Shown: positions 1-8,645 of the stretch, piece after piece
How the letters are laid out: each line of letters opens with the position of its first letter
Position numbering within the stretch: position 1 is the stretch's first letter
Source: an uncultured Alistipes sp.
GTDB taxonomy: Bacteria; Bacteroidota; Bacteroidia; Bacteroidales; Rikenellaceae
Direction: 5' to 3'
Assembly (NCBI GenBank): GCA_944322005.1
Contig: CALUNL010000002.1
Coordinates: 248,001-312,000 of the forward strand
DNA: 64,000 nucleotides
Position numbers and translations under genes: made by a program
Notes under the pieces: model-generated
What the model was told of the DNA's origin: nothing
Seen by the model: the letters and a program-made list of their open reading frames with translations, nothing else
Database searches by the model: none

Positions 1-20
1 GGAAACCGGATATGAATGAG

Positions 21-57
21 TCGGGCCCGTCCACCGAAGGACGGGCCCGATATTTTT
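21..57 (+). terminator. Rho-independent terminator of a plus-strand gene left of the window
   Basis: A perfect 12-bp GC-rich stem (21-32 with 39-50) with a 6-base loop is followed by TATTTTT. The U tract lies on the plus-strand side, so it ends transcription coming from the left. The ABC exporter gene converges on it from the right and may share the hairpin. Confidence 0.8.
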
Positions 58-124
58 CCCGGTTATTTGCCTGATTGCCGACGGGGACGTGGTTCGGGCG
101 GCCCCGATTGTCGGCCGGTGCGGT

Positions 125-1957
125 CTACTGCACGCTCTGCATCTCGACGAGCTTGGCGTAGATGCCGTTGCGGGCCATAAGCTCCGCGTGCGAGCCCTGC
201 TCGGCTATGCGGCCCTGGTCGATGACGACAATCTTGTCGGCGTTGTGGATGGTGCTCAGGCGGTGTGCGATGATTATCGAGGTGCGCCCCTGCAGAAGCG
301 AGTTGAGCGCATCCTGTACCAGCTTCTCGCTCTCGGTGTCGAGTGCCGAGGTGGCCTCGTCGAGGATGAGCAGCTCCGGGTTCTTCAATACGGCGCGGGC
401 GATGCTCAACCGCTGGCGCTGTCCGCCGGAGAGCTTCGAGCCGCGGTCGCCGATATTGGTCTCGTAACCCTTCTCGGTCTCCATGATGAACTCGTGGGCG
501 TTGGCCACCTTCGCCGCCGCCACGATCTCCTCGTGCGTGGCATCCTGCTTGGCGAGGGCTATGTTGCCCTCGATGGTGTCGTTGAAGAGCACCGTCTCCT
601 GCGACACGAGGCTCATGTGGGCGTGGAGGCTCTCCTGCGTGTAGTCGCGGATGGAGACCCCGTCGATGAGGATGTCGCCCTTCTGAGGGTCGTAGAAGCG
701 TGCCATAAGCTCGCTGAGCGTCGACTTGCCGCCTCCCGAAGGACCCACGAGGGCCACCGTCTCGCCCTTGCGTATCTCGAGCGATATGTCGTGCAGAATC
801 TCGCGCGAAGGCTCGTACGAGAAGCCGACGTTGCGGAACTCTATCTTCTCGCGTATGCCCTCGAAGGTGCGGGCGTCGGGCTTGTCCGTCACCTCGCTCT
901 TCGCGTCGATTATCGAGAATATGCGCTCGCCGGCCGCCACACCCTGGTTGATGTTGGCGAACTGGTCGATGAACGAGCGCACCGGCCGCGTTATCTGCGA
1001 GAATGCCGCGATGAAGGCGATGAATCCGGCCGCGCTGAGCGAGCCGTTCATCACCAGCAAACCGCCGAATATGAGAATCACGGCCACGGCCGTTATGCCG
1101 AGGAACTCGCTCATCGGCGAAGCCAGCTGCTGGCGGCGCGCCATGTAGAGGAGCAGTCTCGAAATCTCGGCGTTGAGGCGGTGGAACTTCTCGATGACGT
1201 ATCCCGTGGCATTGTATGTCTTGATGTTCTTTATTCCCGAGAGCGACTCGTCGAGGATGCTCACCAAATCGCCCAGGCGCTGCTGGCTCTGGCTTGCCGG
1301 GTGGCGCAGGCGCTTGACGATGTTGCCGATGAGGAATCCCACGAACGGCAGGAATATCACCGAGAAGAGCGCCAGCTCCCACGAAATCTTGAGCATCAGG
1401 AAGAGGTAGCCGATGATGAGGAACGGCTCGCGGAAGGCCACCTGCAGGGTGTTGGTGATGCAGAACTGCACCATCATCACGTCGGAGGTTATCTTCGATA
1501 TTATGTCGCCCTTGCGCTGGTCGCTGAAGTACCCGACATTCATGTTGATGATGTTGTCGAACATCGCGTTGCGCATCTTCTGGAGGGTGTTCGTGCGCAT
1601 CTTCTCGACGGTGTACGAGCTCAGGTACCTGAAGAGGTTGCTCATCAGGTTCATGAATATCAGTATCACCGCCAGCAGCAGCAACACCTTCGTCTTCATG
1701 AACTCGGTGCCGAAGACCTTCGTATAGGCAAAGTTGAGCAGCTGTTGCGCACCCTCGCTGTTGAGCGCTATTTTCGGCATCTCGTATACGGGCCGGAAGA
1801 GGAATCCCTCGGAGAACATGGTGTTCAGTATCGGGATTATCATCGCATAGTTGAAGGTGTTGAACACCGCGTGCAGCGCCGCATAGAAGAAGTAGGGTAC
1901 TGCGTAGCGTCCGAACGGCTTTGCGAAGCCCAGAAGGCGGAGATATGTCTTGAACAT
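125..1957 (-). CDS. ABC exporter, fused permease and ATPase (MsbA-like)
   Basis: This 610-residue protein is a half-size ABC exporter expected to work as a homodimer in the inner membrane. Residues 1-340 hold about six membrane helices. The ATPase domain follows, with Walker A GPSGGGKST at about 405-413, signature LSGGQ at 509-513, Walker B ILDEAT at 531-536 and the switch histidine at about 565. The layout and length match MsbA and lipid or multidrug exporters. The substrate cannot be read from the sequence; lipid A core or another lipid is the family expectation. It starts 16 bases after nrnA stops, so the two are probably cotranscribed. Confidence 0.9.
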   Translation of the reverse strand: MFKTYLRLLGFAKPFGRYAVPYFFYAALHAVFNTFNYAMIIPILNTMFSEGFLFRPVYEMPKIALNSEGAQQLLNFAYTKVFGTEFMKTKVLLLLAVILIFMNLMSNLFRYLSSYTVEKMRTNTLQKMRNAMFDNIINMNVGYFSDQRKGDIISKITSDVMMVQFCITNTLQVAFREPFLIIGYLFLMLKISWELALFSVIFLPFVGFLIGNIVKRLRHPASQSQQRLGDLVSILDESLSGIKNIKTYNATGYVIEKFHRLNAEISRLLLYMARRQQLASPMSEFLGITAVAVILIFGGLLVMNGSLSAAGFIAFIAAFSQITRPVRSFIDQFANINQGVAAGERIFSIIDAKSEVTDKPDARTFEGIREKIEFRNVGFSYEPSREILHDISLEIRKGETVALVGPSGGGKSTLSELMARFYDPQKGDILIDGVSIRDYTQESLHAHMSLVSQETVLFNDTIEGNIALAKQDATHEEIVAAAKVANAHEFIMETEKGYETNIGDRGSKLSGGQRQRLSIARAVLKNPELLILDEATSALDTESEKLVQDALNSLLQGRTSIIIAHRLSTIHNADKIVVIDQGRIAEQGSHAELMARNGIYAKLVEMQSVQ

Positions 1958-1973
1958 GTCGGAGTCTGTGTTT

Positions 1974-2999
1974 TTATACGCCTCCCTCGGCGTGGTATTC
2001 GTTCACGGCGTCGATGTAGTGCCGGATTGTCTCCTCCATCGACACGAACGACTTTCCGCCGGCTGCGTTGCGGTGGCCTCCGCCGTTGAAGTAGCGGCGT
2101 GCGAATGTGTCGACGTCGACGTTGCCGCGCGAGCGCAGCGATACCCGTATGAAGTCGTGCTGCTGGGAGAACATCGCCGACATCTTCATCTTCTTTATCG
2201 AGAGCGGATAGTTGACGAATCCCTCGCTGTCGCCCTGCTGGAACCAGAAGCGGCGCATCTCCTCCTCGGTCAGCGACATGTAGGCCACCGTCCCCTTGAG
2301 GAGCATCTTCATCTTGCGGTTTATGACGTATCCGAAGAGCCGGGCACGGCCCTCGGTGAAGGAGTTGTAGACGTTGTTGTATATCTGCGGGATGTCGATC
2401 CCGGTCTCGCTCAGCTCGGCCACGGCGCGGAAGAGGTCGGGCGTGAGGTTCGAGAAGGCGAAGTTGCCCGTGTCGGTCATCATGCCGACGTAGAGCTGCG
2501 TCGCCACGGTCCTGGAGAGCACCTGCCGTCCGAAGAGCTGCTTGGCGAGCGTGTAGACCACGAATGCCGTGCTCGACGACTCCGGATGGGAGAAGGATAT
2601 GTCGAATCCATCCTCCGGGTTGAGGTGGTGGTCGATGAGCACCCGGCGCGCCGTCGTGTTGGCCGCCAGCGCCTCGCCGAGGGTCTCGACCCTCGAGAGC
2701 ATGTTCATGTCGGCGCAGATTATGACCTCGGCCTCCGCAATGGCCCTCTCGGCACGCTGTTCGGTGTCGTTGCGGTGTATGATTACCTTGTCGGAGTCGG
2801 GAATCCAGTCGAGATAGTATGGGAAACGGTTGGGTACGATGCATGTCGGCGCATGGCCGTTCTCGGCAAGTATCTCTGCCAGCGCCAGCGACGAGCCTAT
2901 GGCATCACCGTCGGGGTTGGTGTGGGATACTATCACGATCTTTCGCGGCTCCGACAGGAGCCTGCGCATGCTCTCTATGCTCGATTCGGAGATGTTCAT
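1974..2999 (-). CDS. nrnA: DHH-family phosphoesterase, NrnA-type oligoribonuclease/pAp phosphatase
   Basis: The 341-residue product has the DHH-DHHA1 architecture of NrnA, which degrades very short RNA oligonucleotides and dephosphorylates pAp in the cytoplasm. The DHH domain shows NPDGDAIGSS at about 28-37 and DHH at 123-125; the C-terminal DHHA1 domain shows GGGHRNAAGG at about 306-315. A TATCTTTG promoter element lies only five bases before the start codon, so the mRNA may have almost no leader. A later start at Met11 is possible but would trim a helix usual in the family. The gene is followed closely by the ABC exporter. Confidence 0.9.
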   Translation of the reverse strand: MNISESSIESMRRLLSEPRKIVIVSHTNPDGDAIGSSLALAEILAENGHAPTCIVPNRFPYYLDWIPDSDKVIIHRNDTEQRAERAIAEAEVIICADMNMLSRVETLGEALAANTTARRVLIDHHLNPEDGFDISFSHPESSSTAFVVYTLAKQLFGRQVLSRTVATQLYVGMMTDTGNFAFSNLTPDLFRAVAELSETGIDIPQIYNNVYNSFTEGRARLFGYVINRKMKMLLKGTVAYMSLTEEEMRRFWFQQGDSEGFVNYPLSIKKMKMSAMFSQQHDFIRVSLRSRGNVDVDTFARRYFNGGGHRNAAGGKSFVSMEETIRHYIDAVNEYHAEGGV

Positions 3000-3003
3000 C
3001 GCA

Positions 3004-3011
3004 CAAAGATA
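3004..3011 (-). promoter_or_regulatory. -7 promoter element of nrnA
   Basis: TATCTTTG on the minus strand matches the Bacteroidota -7 consensus TAnnTTTG. A TTGG at 3037-3034 lies 22 bases upstream, a little far for the -33 box. Transcription would begin at about 2998-3001, at or next to the nrnA ATG. Confidence 0.6.
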
Positions 3012-3038
3012 GTAAAAAAATGCGCAACGCTGCCAATT

Positions 3039-3719
3039 TCATCGGGTTTTGCTCTCCGAACCCTCCTTTTTGCGGGCTTCGCGGCTTCGGCGGGCATATT
3101 CGGCACACCACTTGCGGATGCCGCACTCGCCGCATTTCGGCGAGCGCGCCGTGCAGACATAGCGCCCGTGGAGTATAAGCCAGTGGTGGGCCAGCGGCAG
3201 CAGGTGCGGCGGGATGTTTTTTTCGAGCTGCAACTCGGTCTGGAGCGGGTTTTTCGCCCCGCGCGTAAGCCCTATGCGCGCCGATACGCGGAAGACGTGC
3301 GTGTCGACCGGCATCACCTCCCTGTTCCATATCACCGCCCCCACGACGTTGGCCGTCTTGCGCCCCACGCCCGGCAGGCGCTGCATCTGCTCTATGTCGT
3401 CGGGGACCTCGCCCCCGAACTCCGTGCAGAGCATCCGCGCCATCGCCGCAAGGTGCTTCGCCTTGTTGTTCGGGTAGGAGATGCTCCTTATGTATCCGTA
3501 AATCTCCTCGGCCGAGGCCCGCGCCATATCCTGCGGCGTGGGATAGGCCTCGAACAGGGCCGGCGTGGTCATGTTCACACGCTTGTCGGTGCACTGCGCC
3601 GAGAGCATCACCGCCACCAGCAGCTGGTAGGGGTTCTCGTAGTGCAGTTCGCTCTGGGCCGTCGGCATGTTCTCCGAGAACCAGCCGATGATGCCTTCGT
3701 ATCTCTCCTTCGTGGTCAT
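3039..3719 (-). CDS. nth: Endonuclease III, DNA glycosylase/AP lyase
   Basis: This 226-residue enzyme removes oxidised pyrimidines from DNA and cuts the abasic site in base excision repair. The helix-hairpin-helix LPGVGRKTANVV at about 115-126 carries the catalytic lysine (Lys121), and the catalytic aspartate is Asp139 in PVDTHV. Four cysteines at 189, 196, 199 and 205 have the C-x6-C-x2-C-x5-C spacing of the [4Fe-4S] cluster. Its ATG overlaps the stop of the upstream glycosyltransferase gene as ATGA, so translation is probably coupled. The charged tail after the cluster is slightly longer than in E. coli Nth. Confidence 0.96.
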   Translation of the reverse strand: MTTKERYEGIIGWFSENMPTAQSELHYENPYQLLVAVMLSAQCTDKRVNMTTPALFEAYPTPQDMARASAEEIYGYIRSISYPNNKAKHLAAMARMLCTEFGGEVPDDIEQMQRLPGVGRKTANVVGAVIWNREVMPVDTHVFRVSARIGLTRGAKNPLQTELQLEKNIPPHLLPLAHHWLILHGRYVCTARSPKCGECGIRKWCAEYARRSREARKKEGSESKTR

Positions 3720-4672
3720 CGTTCAGACGGTTTTTTCCACATCCTGTATGCGATTTTCTTTATGAACAGCCCGTACGGTGCCGCATTCGTCAGCAGCCGC
3801 GGCTCCTGCCGCACCTCCTCCAGCCACCTGCGCACGAAGTCGCCGACGGAGCCGTGGTAGGAGAGCACCCATGCCGCCACCGACTGCCTGCGCCGCAGAA
3901 TATCCATGCGCCGGCGGCCGCCGCCGTAACGGGCGTCGAACCAGAGGCATATCCCCTCTATCGAGTCGCAGAAGGCGAGGTTCCTGCGGTAGTCGTCGCT
4001 GTGGCTCACGCTCTGCCGGAGTATGCGCCGCACGGCCGTTGTGCGGTCGATGAAGCGGCAGCGCGAGTTGGCGGCGAACCAGAGCCACATCGGCAGGTCG
4101 TCGGTCAGCCACTCCGGGTGCAGGTCGGGCCGTACCTCGGCATAGTATCGTTCGACGAGTCCGCGCCGCGCCATGGCGGTGCAGTTCTCGACGGAGTAGC
4201 GGAAATCGGCCGCATCGAAGTACTCGAGACCCGCTTTGACCGGATACGTCGAGGTGGAGACGACGTTGCCCTCCCCATCCTCCTCGCGGCGCTCGGAGCG
4301 GGTGTAGCACATGCCGCATCCGGGGTCGGAGAGGAGCAGGTCGGCCTGCATCTGCATCTTGCCGTCGTCGCACCAGCGGTCATCGCCGTCGCATACGGCG
4401 ACGAACTCGCCGCGGCAGGCGGCGAACGTGCGGCGGTAGTTCTCGCGCCACCCGACATTTGCGCCGGAGGTCACGATTCGCACCCGTCCGGGATTCCTGC
4501 GCTCGTATTCGCGGCATATTTCGGCCGTGCGGTCGGTGCTGCAGTCCTCGCCTATGACCAGTTCGAACGGGAACGACGTCCGCTGCGAGAGGATGCTCTC
4601 TATCGCGGCGGCGATGTAGCGTTCGTGGTTGTATGCCGTCATGCATACCGATACGAGTGGCTTCCCGTCCAT
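3716..4672 (-). CDS. Family 2 glycosyltransferase
   Basis: The 318-residue protein opens with the GT-A fold hallmark VSVCMTAYNHERYI, followed by GEDCSTDRT and the metal- and nucleotide-sugar-binding CDGDD at about 94-98. No membrane helix is evident, so it is probably a soluble or peripheral inverting transferase acting on surface polysaccharide or glycolipid; donor and acceptor are unknown. It starts six bases after the helicase gene ends and overlaps nth by four bases. It is an odd insertion between two DNA-repair genes. The family call is firm and the role is not. Confidence 0.9.
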   Translation of the reverse strand: MDGKPLVSVCMTAYNHERYIAAAIESILSQRTSFPFELVIGEDCSTDRTAEICREYERRNPGRVRIVTSGANVGWRENYRRTFAACRGEFVAVCDGDDRWCDDGKMQMQADLLLSDPGCGMCYTRSERREEDGEGNVVSTSTYPVKAGLEYFDAADFRYSVENCTAMARRGLVERYYAEVRPDLHPEWLTDDLPMWLWFAANSRCRFIDRTTAVRRILRQSVSHSDDYRRNLAFCDSIEGICLWFDARYGGGRRRMDILRRRQSVAAWVLSYHGSVGDFVRRWLEEVRQEPRLLTNAAPYGLFIKKIAYRMWKKPSER

Positions 4673-4678
4673 TTTCCG

Positions 4679-7114
4679 TCAGAGTTTTGTCAGTTTCGCG
4701 AACCGTGCCAGAAGTGTCTTCTCCCCCGAGCCGTCAAAGACCACCATGAGTTTGTGGTCGGTCGCAAGAGGTTCGATGCTGCGGATTGTCCCGCGTCCGA
4801 AACGGGCATGCTCGACCCTGTCGCCGACCGAATATGGGCATCCCGACGCGGCCGCCGGCGCTGTTGTTCCCGATGCTCCGGCCTGTGCCGTGGAGTCGTC
4901 CAGCTTCCGCAGCGATGGGCGCATCTGCGGCTGTTGCGGCATCTGCGGCACGGACTTCGGCACGTATGTGTTCTGACGCTCCGCAGATCCGTTGCCGGAG
5001 CCTGCCGTCTCGCTGCGCTTCTGTGCGTAGCGCACGTCGTAGCGCCGCCGCAGCGACTCTATCGCCGACTCACCGTTCGTGTCCCGAGTGCCGGCACCTC
5101 GTCCTGGCTTCAGGTTGAAATCCGCATCCACATAGATCGGGTTTATCTCCGACAGGAAGCGGCTCGGACGCGAAAACTCCATGTTGCCCCACTTGAAGCG
5201 CATCTCGGCGCACGAGAGCGTGGCGAACGTCTTCGCCCTCGTCAGGGCGACGTAGAAGAGCCTCCGCTCCTCCTCAAGCCCCTCGACGCTCTCCATGGCC
5301 CGCAGCGACGGAAAGAGGTTCTCCTCGCAGCCGACGATATATACGTACTTGTATTCGAGTCCCTTGGCCGAGTGTACGGTCATCAGCGTGACCTTGTTGC
5401 CGCCGTCCTCCTCGTTTTTGTCCATGTCGGTCATGAGCATGACGTTCTGCAGCCACTCCTCGATGCCCGCGCGCTCGAACTCCTCGCGTTCGCCCGAGCG
5501 TATCTCCGCCTCGCACTGCTCGTTGAACTGTTGCATGGAGTTGAGCAGCTCCTCGATGTTGTCGAGCGCCGATGTCGCCTCGGGGGTGTTCTGCGTACGG
5601 TACGAGGCTATGAGTCCGGAGCGTGATGCCACATCCATTCCGAAGTCGTAGAGACCCTTGGTCTCGCGTTCGAGCGAGAGGGTACGTATCATCCCCACGA
5701 ACTCGCCGATTTTGCGCGATACGGCCCTCATCACCGAGTCCTTCTCCGTGTCGGGCGTGGTCACGATGGCCTCCGCCGCATCCCACATCGGGATGCCCCT
5801 GTCGCGGGCCGCATTCTCTATGCGCTCGACGGTTGTGTCGCCGATTCCGCGCGAGGGGGTGTTTATGATGCGCTTGAAGGCCTCGTCGTCGCGCGGGTTG
5901 ACGATGAGGCGTATGTATGCGAGCAGGTCCTTTATCTCCTTGTGCTCGTAGAAGGAGTTGCCCTTGTATATCCTGTACGGGATGCCCTTGCGGCGCAGCG
6001 CCTCCTCGATTACCAGCGACTGGTTGTTGGTGCGGTAGAGCACCGCCGCCTCGCTCCACTGGTCGCCGTTGGAGCGGATGCGGTCGCGGAGGTCCGTGAC
6101 CACCATCTCCGCCTCCTCGCGGTCGGTGTAGGCCTTCATCACGTGTATGCGCTCGCCGCGCTCGCCCTTCGAGAAGCACTCCTTCTCCATGCGCCGCGAG
6201 TTGTGCTCGATGACCGAGTTGGCCGCGTCGACTATGGTCTGCGTCGAGCGGTAGTTCTGCTCGAGCTTGAAGACCTTTGCGTCGGGGTAGTCGCGGCGGA
6301 ACGAGAGGATGTTCTCTATCTTGGCGCCGCGGAACGAGTAGATGCTCTGCGCGTCGTCGCCCACCACGCAGAGGTTCGAGTGGAGCTGCGACAGGCGGCG
6401 TATGATGACGTACTGCGCGTAGTTGGTGTCCTGGTACTCGTCGACGAGGATGTAGCGGAACAGCCTCTGGTAGCGTTCCAGCACGTCGGGGCAGTCGCGC
6501 AGCAGGATGTTGGTCTGCAGCAGCAGGTCGTCGAAGTCCATCGAGCCGTTCTGGCGGCAGCGGCGGCAGTATTCGGCGTATATCTCGCCGAACTCCGGTA
6601 TCTGCGCCCTGCGGTCGTCGGCCGCCAGCGTCGCGTTGGCGATGTAGGCGCCGGGGGTGATGAGGCTGTTCTTGGCGAACGATATGCGCGAGGCCAGCAC
6701 TCCCGGCTTGTAGCGGTCGTCGGAGAGGTTGCGCTCGCGGACGATGGTCTTGAGCAGGCTCTTGGTGTCGTTCGGTTCGTATATGGTGAAGCTCTGCGGG
6801 AAGCCTATGAGTTCGGCGTTCTCGCGCAGTATCCGCGAAAATACCGAGTGGAAGGTTCCCATGCGTATGTAGCGGCTCCCCTCGCCGACCATGGCGGTGA
6901 TGCGCTCGCGCATCTCGGCCGCGGCCTTGTTGGTGAACGTAAGGGCGAGTATGTTGTGCGGAGCAACCCCCTCGCGTATCATGTAGGCGATACGGGAGGT
7001 CAGCACGCGCGTCTTGCCGGAGCCTGCGCCCGCGATGATGAGCGACGGCGAATCGTAGTTCACCACCGCCTCGCGCTGTGCCGGGTTGAGTCCTTCGAGA
7101 ATGTCGTCGGCCAT
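4679..7114 (-). CDS. pcrA: UvrD/PcrA-type superfamily 1 DNA helicase
   Basis: This 811-residue 3'-5' helicase unwinds DNA in repair and replication restart. Visible motifs are Walker A GAGSGKT at about 29-35, DEYQDTN at 225-231, GDDAQSIYSFRG at 252-263, the QNYRST box, TLMTVHSAKGLEY and YVALTRAK. The last 50 residues (from about 763, GDRVEHARFGRGTI) form the Tudor-like domain that PcrA uses to touch RNA polymerase. A basic, Gln/Pro-rich linker precedes it. PcrA and UvrD cannot be told apart by eye. It heads a helicase-glycosyltransferase-nth operon. Confidence 0.95.
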   Translation of the reverse strand: MADDILEGLNPAQREAVVNYDSPSLIIAGAGSGKTRVLTSRIAYMIREGVAPHNILALTFTNKAAAEMRERITAMVGEGSRYIRMGTFHSVFSRILRENAELIGFPQSFTIYEPNDTKSLLKTIVRERNLSDDRYKPGVLASRISFAKNSLITPGAYIANATLAADDRRAQIPEFGEIYAEYCRRCRQNGSMDFDDLLLQTNILLRDCPDVLERYQRLFRYILVDEYQDTNYAQYVIIRRLSQLHSNLCVVGDDAQSIYSFRGAKIENILSFRRDYPDAKVFKLEQNYRSTQTIVDAANSVIEHNSRRMEKECFSKGERGERIHVMKAYTDREEAEMVVTDLRDRIRSNGDQWSEAAVLYRTNNQSLVIEEALRRKGIPYRIYKGNSFYEHKEIKDLLAYIRLIVNPRDDEAFKRIINTPSRGIGDTTVERIENAARDRGIPMWDAAEAIVTTPDTEKDSVMRAVSRKIGEFVGMIRTLSLERETKGLYDFGMDVASRSGLIASYRTQNTPEATSALDNIEELLNSMQQFNEQCEAEIRSGEREEFERAGIEEWLQNVMLMTDMDKNEEDGGNKVTLMTVHSAKGLEYKYVYIVGCEENLFPSLRAMESVEGLEEERRLFYVALTRAKTFATLSCAEMRFKWGNMEFSRPSRFLSEINPIYVDADFNLKPGRGAGTRDTNGESAIESLRRRYDVRYAQKRSETAGSGNGSAERQNTYVPKSVPQMPQQPQMRPSLRKLDDSTAQAGASGTTAPAAASGCPYSVGDRVEHARFGRGTIRSIEPLATDHKLMVVFDGSGEKTLLARFAKLTKL

Positions 7115-7139
7115 AAGTGTGAAAAAGCGTTAACTCCGG

Positions 7140-7147
7140 CAAAAGTA
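7140..7147 (-). promoter_or_regulatory. -7 promoter element of the pcrA operon
   Basis: TACTTTTG on the minus strand fits TAnnTTTG and would give a leader of about 20 bases before the pcrA ATG at 7114. No clear -33 box is seen. Confidence 0.5.
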
Positions 7148-7313
7148 CTAAAAACATGTGTCATATCCTTGCATCCCGGAGAATATTTCGGGCTCCCTTC
7201 AGCCGGTGCCCCGCAGGGCTTGCCGGGAGCGCTCCGAGCCGCCGCGGCGGGAGTGTGCCGGCTGTGGAATGTCTGCGTTGTCGCGGGGTGTTACAAAGTT
7301 CGCGGGTTTTTCG

Positions 7314-7321
7314 TACATTTG
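7314..7321 (+). promoter_or_regulatory. -7 promoter element of the DUF4924 gene
   Basis: TACATTTG matches the Bacteroidota -7 box and sits 20 bases before the ATG at 7342. It rules out the longer reading frame that opens further upstream, because that start would precede the transcript. The -33 region is weak. Confidence 0.55.
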
Positions 7322-7341
7322 CGGAAACAATCTTTCCGTAT

Positions 7342-7890
7342 ATGGACATAGCACAGACCAAACGCAAGGAGAACATCGCCGAATACATACTCTATCTGTG
7401 GCAGCTCGAGGATCTGCTTCGGGCGCTGCAGTTCAGCCCCGAGGCGATATATTCGCAGCTCGTGGCGCCGCGCAAGCTCGGGCCCGAGGCCGAGCAGGCG
7501 TTTCTGAACTGGTACATCGAGCTGGGTGCGCTTCTCGACGGGGAGGGCAAGCGGCAGAGCGGCCATCTCGACCATACGCTGCACCTGATAGCCGACCTCC
7601 ACAACCTCCACCTGCAGCTGCTGTCGCTGCCCGTGGGAGAGGAGTACCGGCGCCGTTTCGCGCGGCTGTCGCCATACCTGCCGTCGCTGCGGGCGGTGCT
7701 GGGCAAGAGCGACGTCAGCGACACGGAGCTCTGTTTCCGGGCGCTCTATGCCGCCATGCTCTACCGGATACGGGGCGGCGGAGACAAGGCCGTGGCGGAT
7801 ACCGTGGAGTACGTTTCGCCCGTAATCGCCGAGCTGAGTGCGATGTACCGCAAGGTGGAGCGCGGGGAGGTGGATTTGTTCAAAGATTAG
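7342..7890 (+). CDS. DUF4924 family protein
   Basis: The 182-residue soluble protein begins MDIAQTKRKENIAEYILYLW and is rich in predicted helix (QLEDLLRAL, LHNLHLQLL). It resembles the DUF4924 family, found in Bacteroidota and without a known function. No catalytic motif, signal peptide or membrane segment is visible. The frame is open further upstream to about 7156, but the promoter element at 7314-7321 and the family-like start support 7342. It is a single gene between the divergent pcrA operon and rpmH. Confidence 0.85.
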   Translation: MDIAQTKRKENIAEYILYLWQLEDLLRALQFSPEAIYSQLVAPRKLGPEAEQAFLNWYIELGALLDGEGKRQSGHLDHTLHLIADLHNLHLQLLSLPVGEEYRRRFARLSPYLPSLRAVLGKSDVSDTELCFRALYAAMLYRIRGGGDKAVADTVEYVSPVIAELSAMYRKVERGEVDLFKD

Positions 7891-7906
7891 TTTTTTCGCA
7901 AAAACT

Positions 7907-7937
7907 TTTGTAAAATTAATTTTTCGTTATACCTTTG
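7907..7937 (+). promoter_or_regulatory. Full consensus promoter of rpmH
   Basis: TTTG at 7907-7910, exactly 19 bases, then TACCTTTG at 7930-7937: a textbook Bacteroidota primary sigma promoter. It gives a leader of about 90 bases before rpmH. It is the clearest evidence in the window for the phylum. Confidence 0.85.
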
Positions 7938-8032
7938 CACTCCGCAACCTGCGTCCTTCTGCACGGGTTTTGCCGGCAGACGGGAGCGGGAAGACAAACG
8001 GATAGCAGCAAACAATAAAAAACGATATAGCT

Positions 8033-8200
8033 ATGGCAATGAAGAGAACTTTCCAGCCGTCCCGTCGCAAGAGGATCAACAAGCACGGATTCCGCACGAG
8101 AATGGCTACCGCCAACGGCCGCAAGGTGTTGGCTGCACGTCGCGCCAAGGGTCGCAAGAAGCTGACCGTTTCCGACGAGGCTACGTTCAAGTACGCTTAA
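8033..8200 (+). CDS. rpmH: 50S ribosomal protein L34
   Basis: A 55-residue, very basic protein with the L34 signature: MKRTFQPS near the start, then [14 protein letters not shown] and [13 protein letters not shown]. It buries itself in 23S rRNA of the large subunit. ATG at 8033 gives [10 protein letters not shown]; the second ATG at 8039 matches the usual family start and is an alternative. A few residues follow the usual end (ATFKYA). It stands alone with its own promoter and terminator, unlinked here to rnpA or dnaA, its neighbours in many other bacteria. Confidence 0.95.
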   Translation: MAMKRTFQPSRRKRINKHGFRTRMATANGRKVLAARRAKGRKKLTVSDEATFKYA

Positions 8201-8221
8201 CCCCGCGGGGTGATACAAATG

Positions 8222-8251
8222 AAGGCAGACGTTTTCGCGTCTGCCTTTTTT
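8222..8251 (+). terminator. Terminator of rpmH
   Basis: AAGGCAGACG and CGTCTGCCTT form a stem with a short TTTTCG-type loop, and the right arm ends in six T residues. It may also slow transcription arriving from the DUF3098 gene on the other strand. Confidence 0.85.
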
Positions 8252-8365
8252 CGTGTCATGGCCTTCCGTCCGGCGGCCTCCGTGCGTGACGGAGCAGCGT
8301 ATGTGTGTCGCCGCTCCTCTCCGGAATCCGGGCAACGGGTGCAACCCTCCTCCCGTCCGGACCGC

Positions 8366-8644
8366 CTAATCCTTGAACCGCTTCAGGATGGCGTATATCT
8401 CGAATGCGAATCCGAATATCACCAGAATCGGGGCGAGCGTGATGCGCCGCCACGAGAATATCTCGTAATGGAACTCCTCCGGAGTCGATGTCCCGCCTCC
8501 CGACATGAGCACCATGCCTATTACGATTATCACGGCGCCGACCAGCAGCAGCACGTAGTTGCGCATTGCGAGCGGCATCCGTCCGTCGTTCTCATCCTTT
8601 ATGTTGTTGAACCTCGCCACGAGGCCGTTCCACCATTTTTTCAT
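8366..8644 (-). CDS. DUF3098 small membrane protein
   Basis: This 92-residue protein has two hydrophobic segments, at about 29-47 (LLLVGAVIIVIGMVLM) and 70-84 (LAPILVIFGFAFEIY), separated by a short loop, the pattern of DUF3098. The family regularly follows ftsX in Bacteroidota and is thought to be an envelope protein linked to cell division; its function is unknown. It starts one base after the ftsX stop codon, which implies coupled translation. Confidence 0.85.
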   Translation of the reverse strand: MKKWWNGLVARFNNIKDENDGRMPLAMRNYVLLLVGAVIIVIGMVLMSGGGTSTPEEFHYEIFSWRRITLAPILVIFGFAFEIYAILKRFKD

Positions 8645-8645
8645 A

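Noticed and set aside
89-2089. Long plus-strand open frame opposite the ABC exporter, and similar ones such as 23230-25890 opposite the phosphoesterase and relA
   Set aside because: They are antisense shadows of well-supported genes in GC-rich DNA; their translations are rich in Arg, Val, His and Glu and show no domain.
8252-8365. Small inverted repeats between the rpmH terminator and the DUF3098 gene
   Set aside because: Stems of six bases or fewer, with no U tract; expected by chance in GC-rich DNA.
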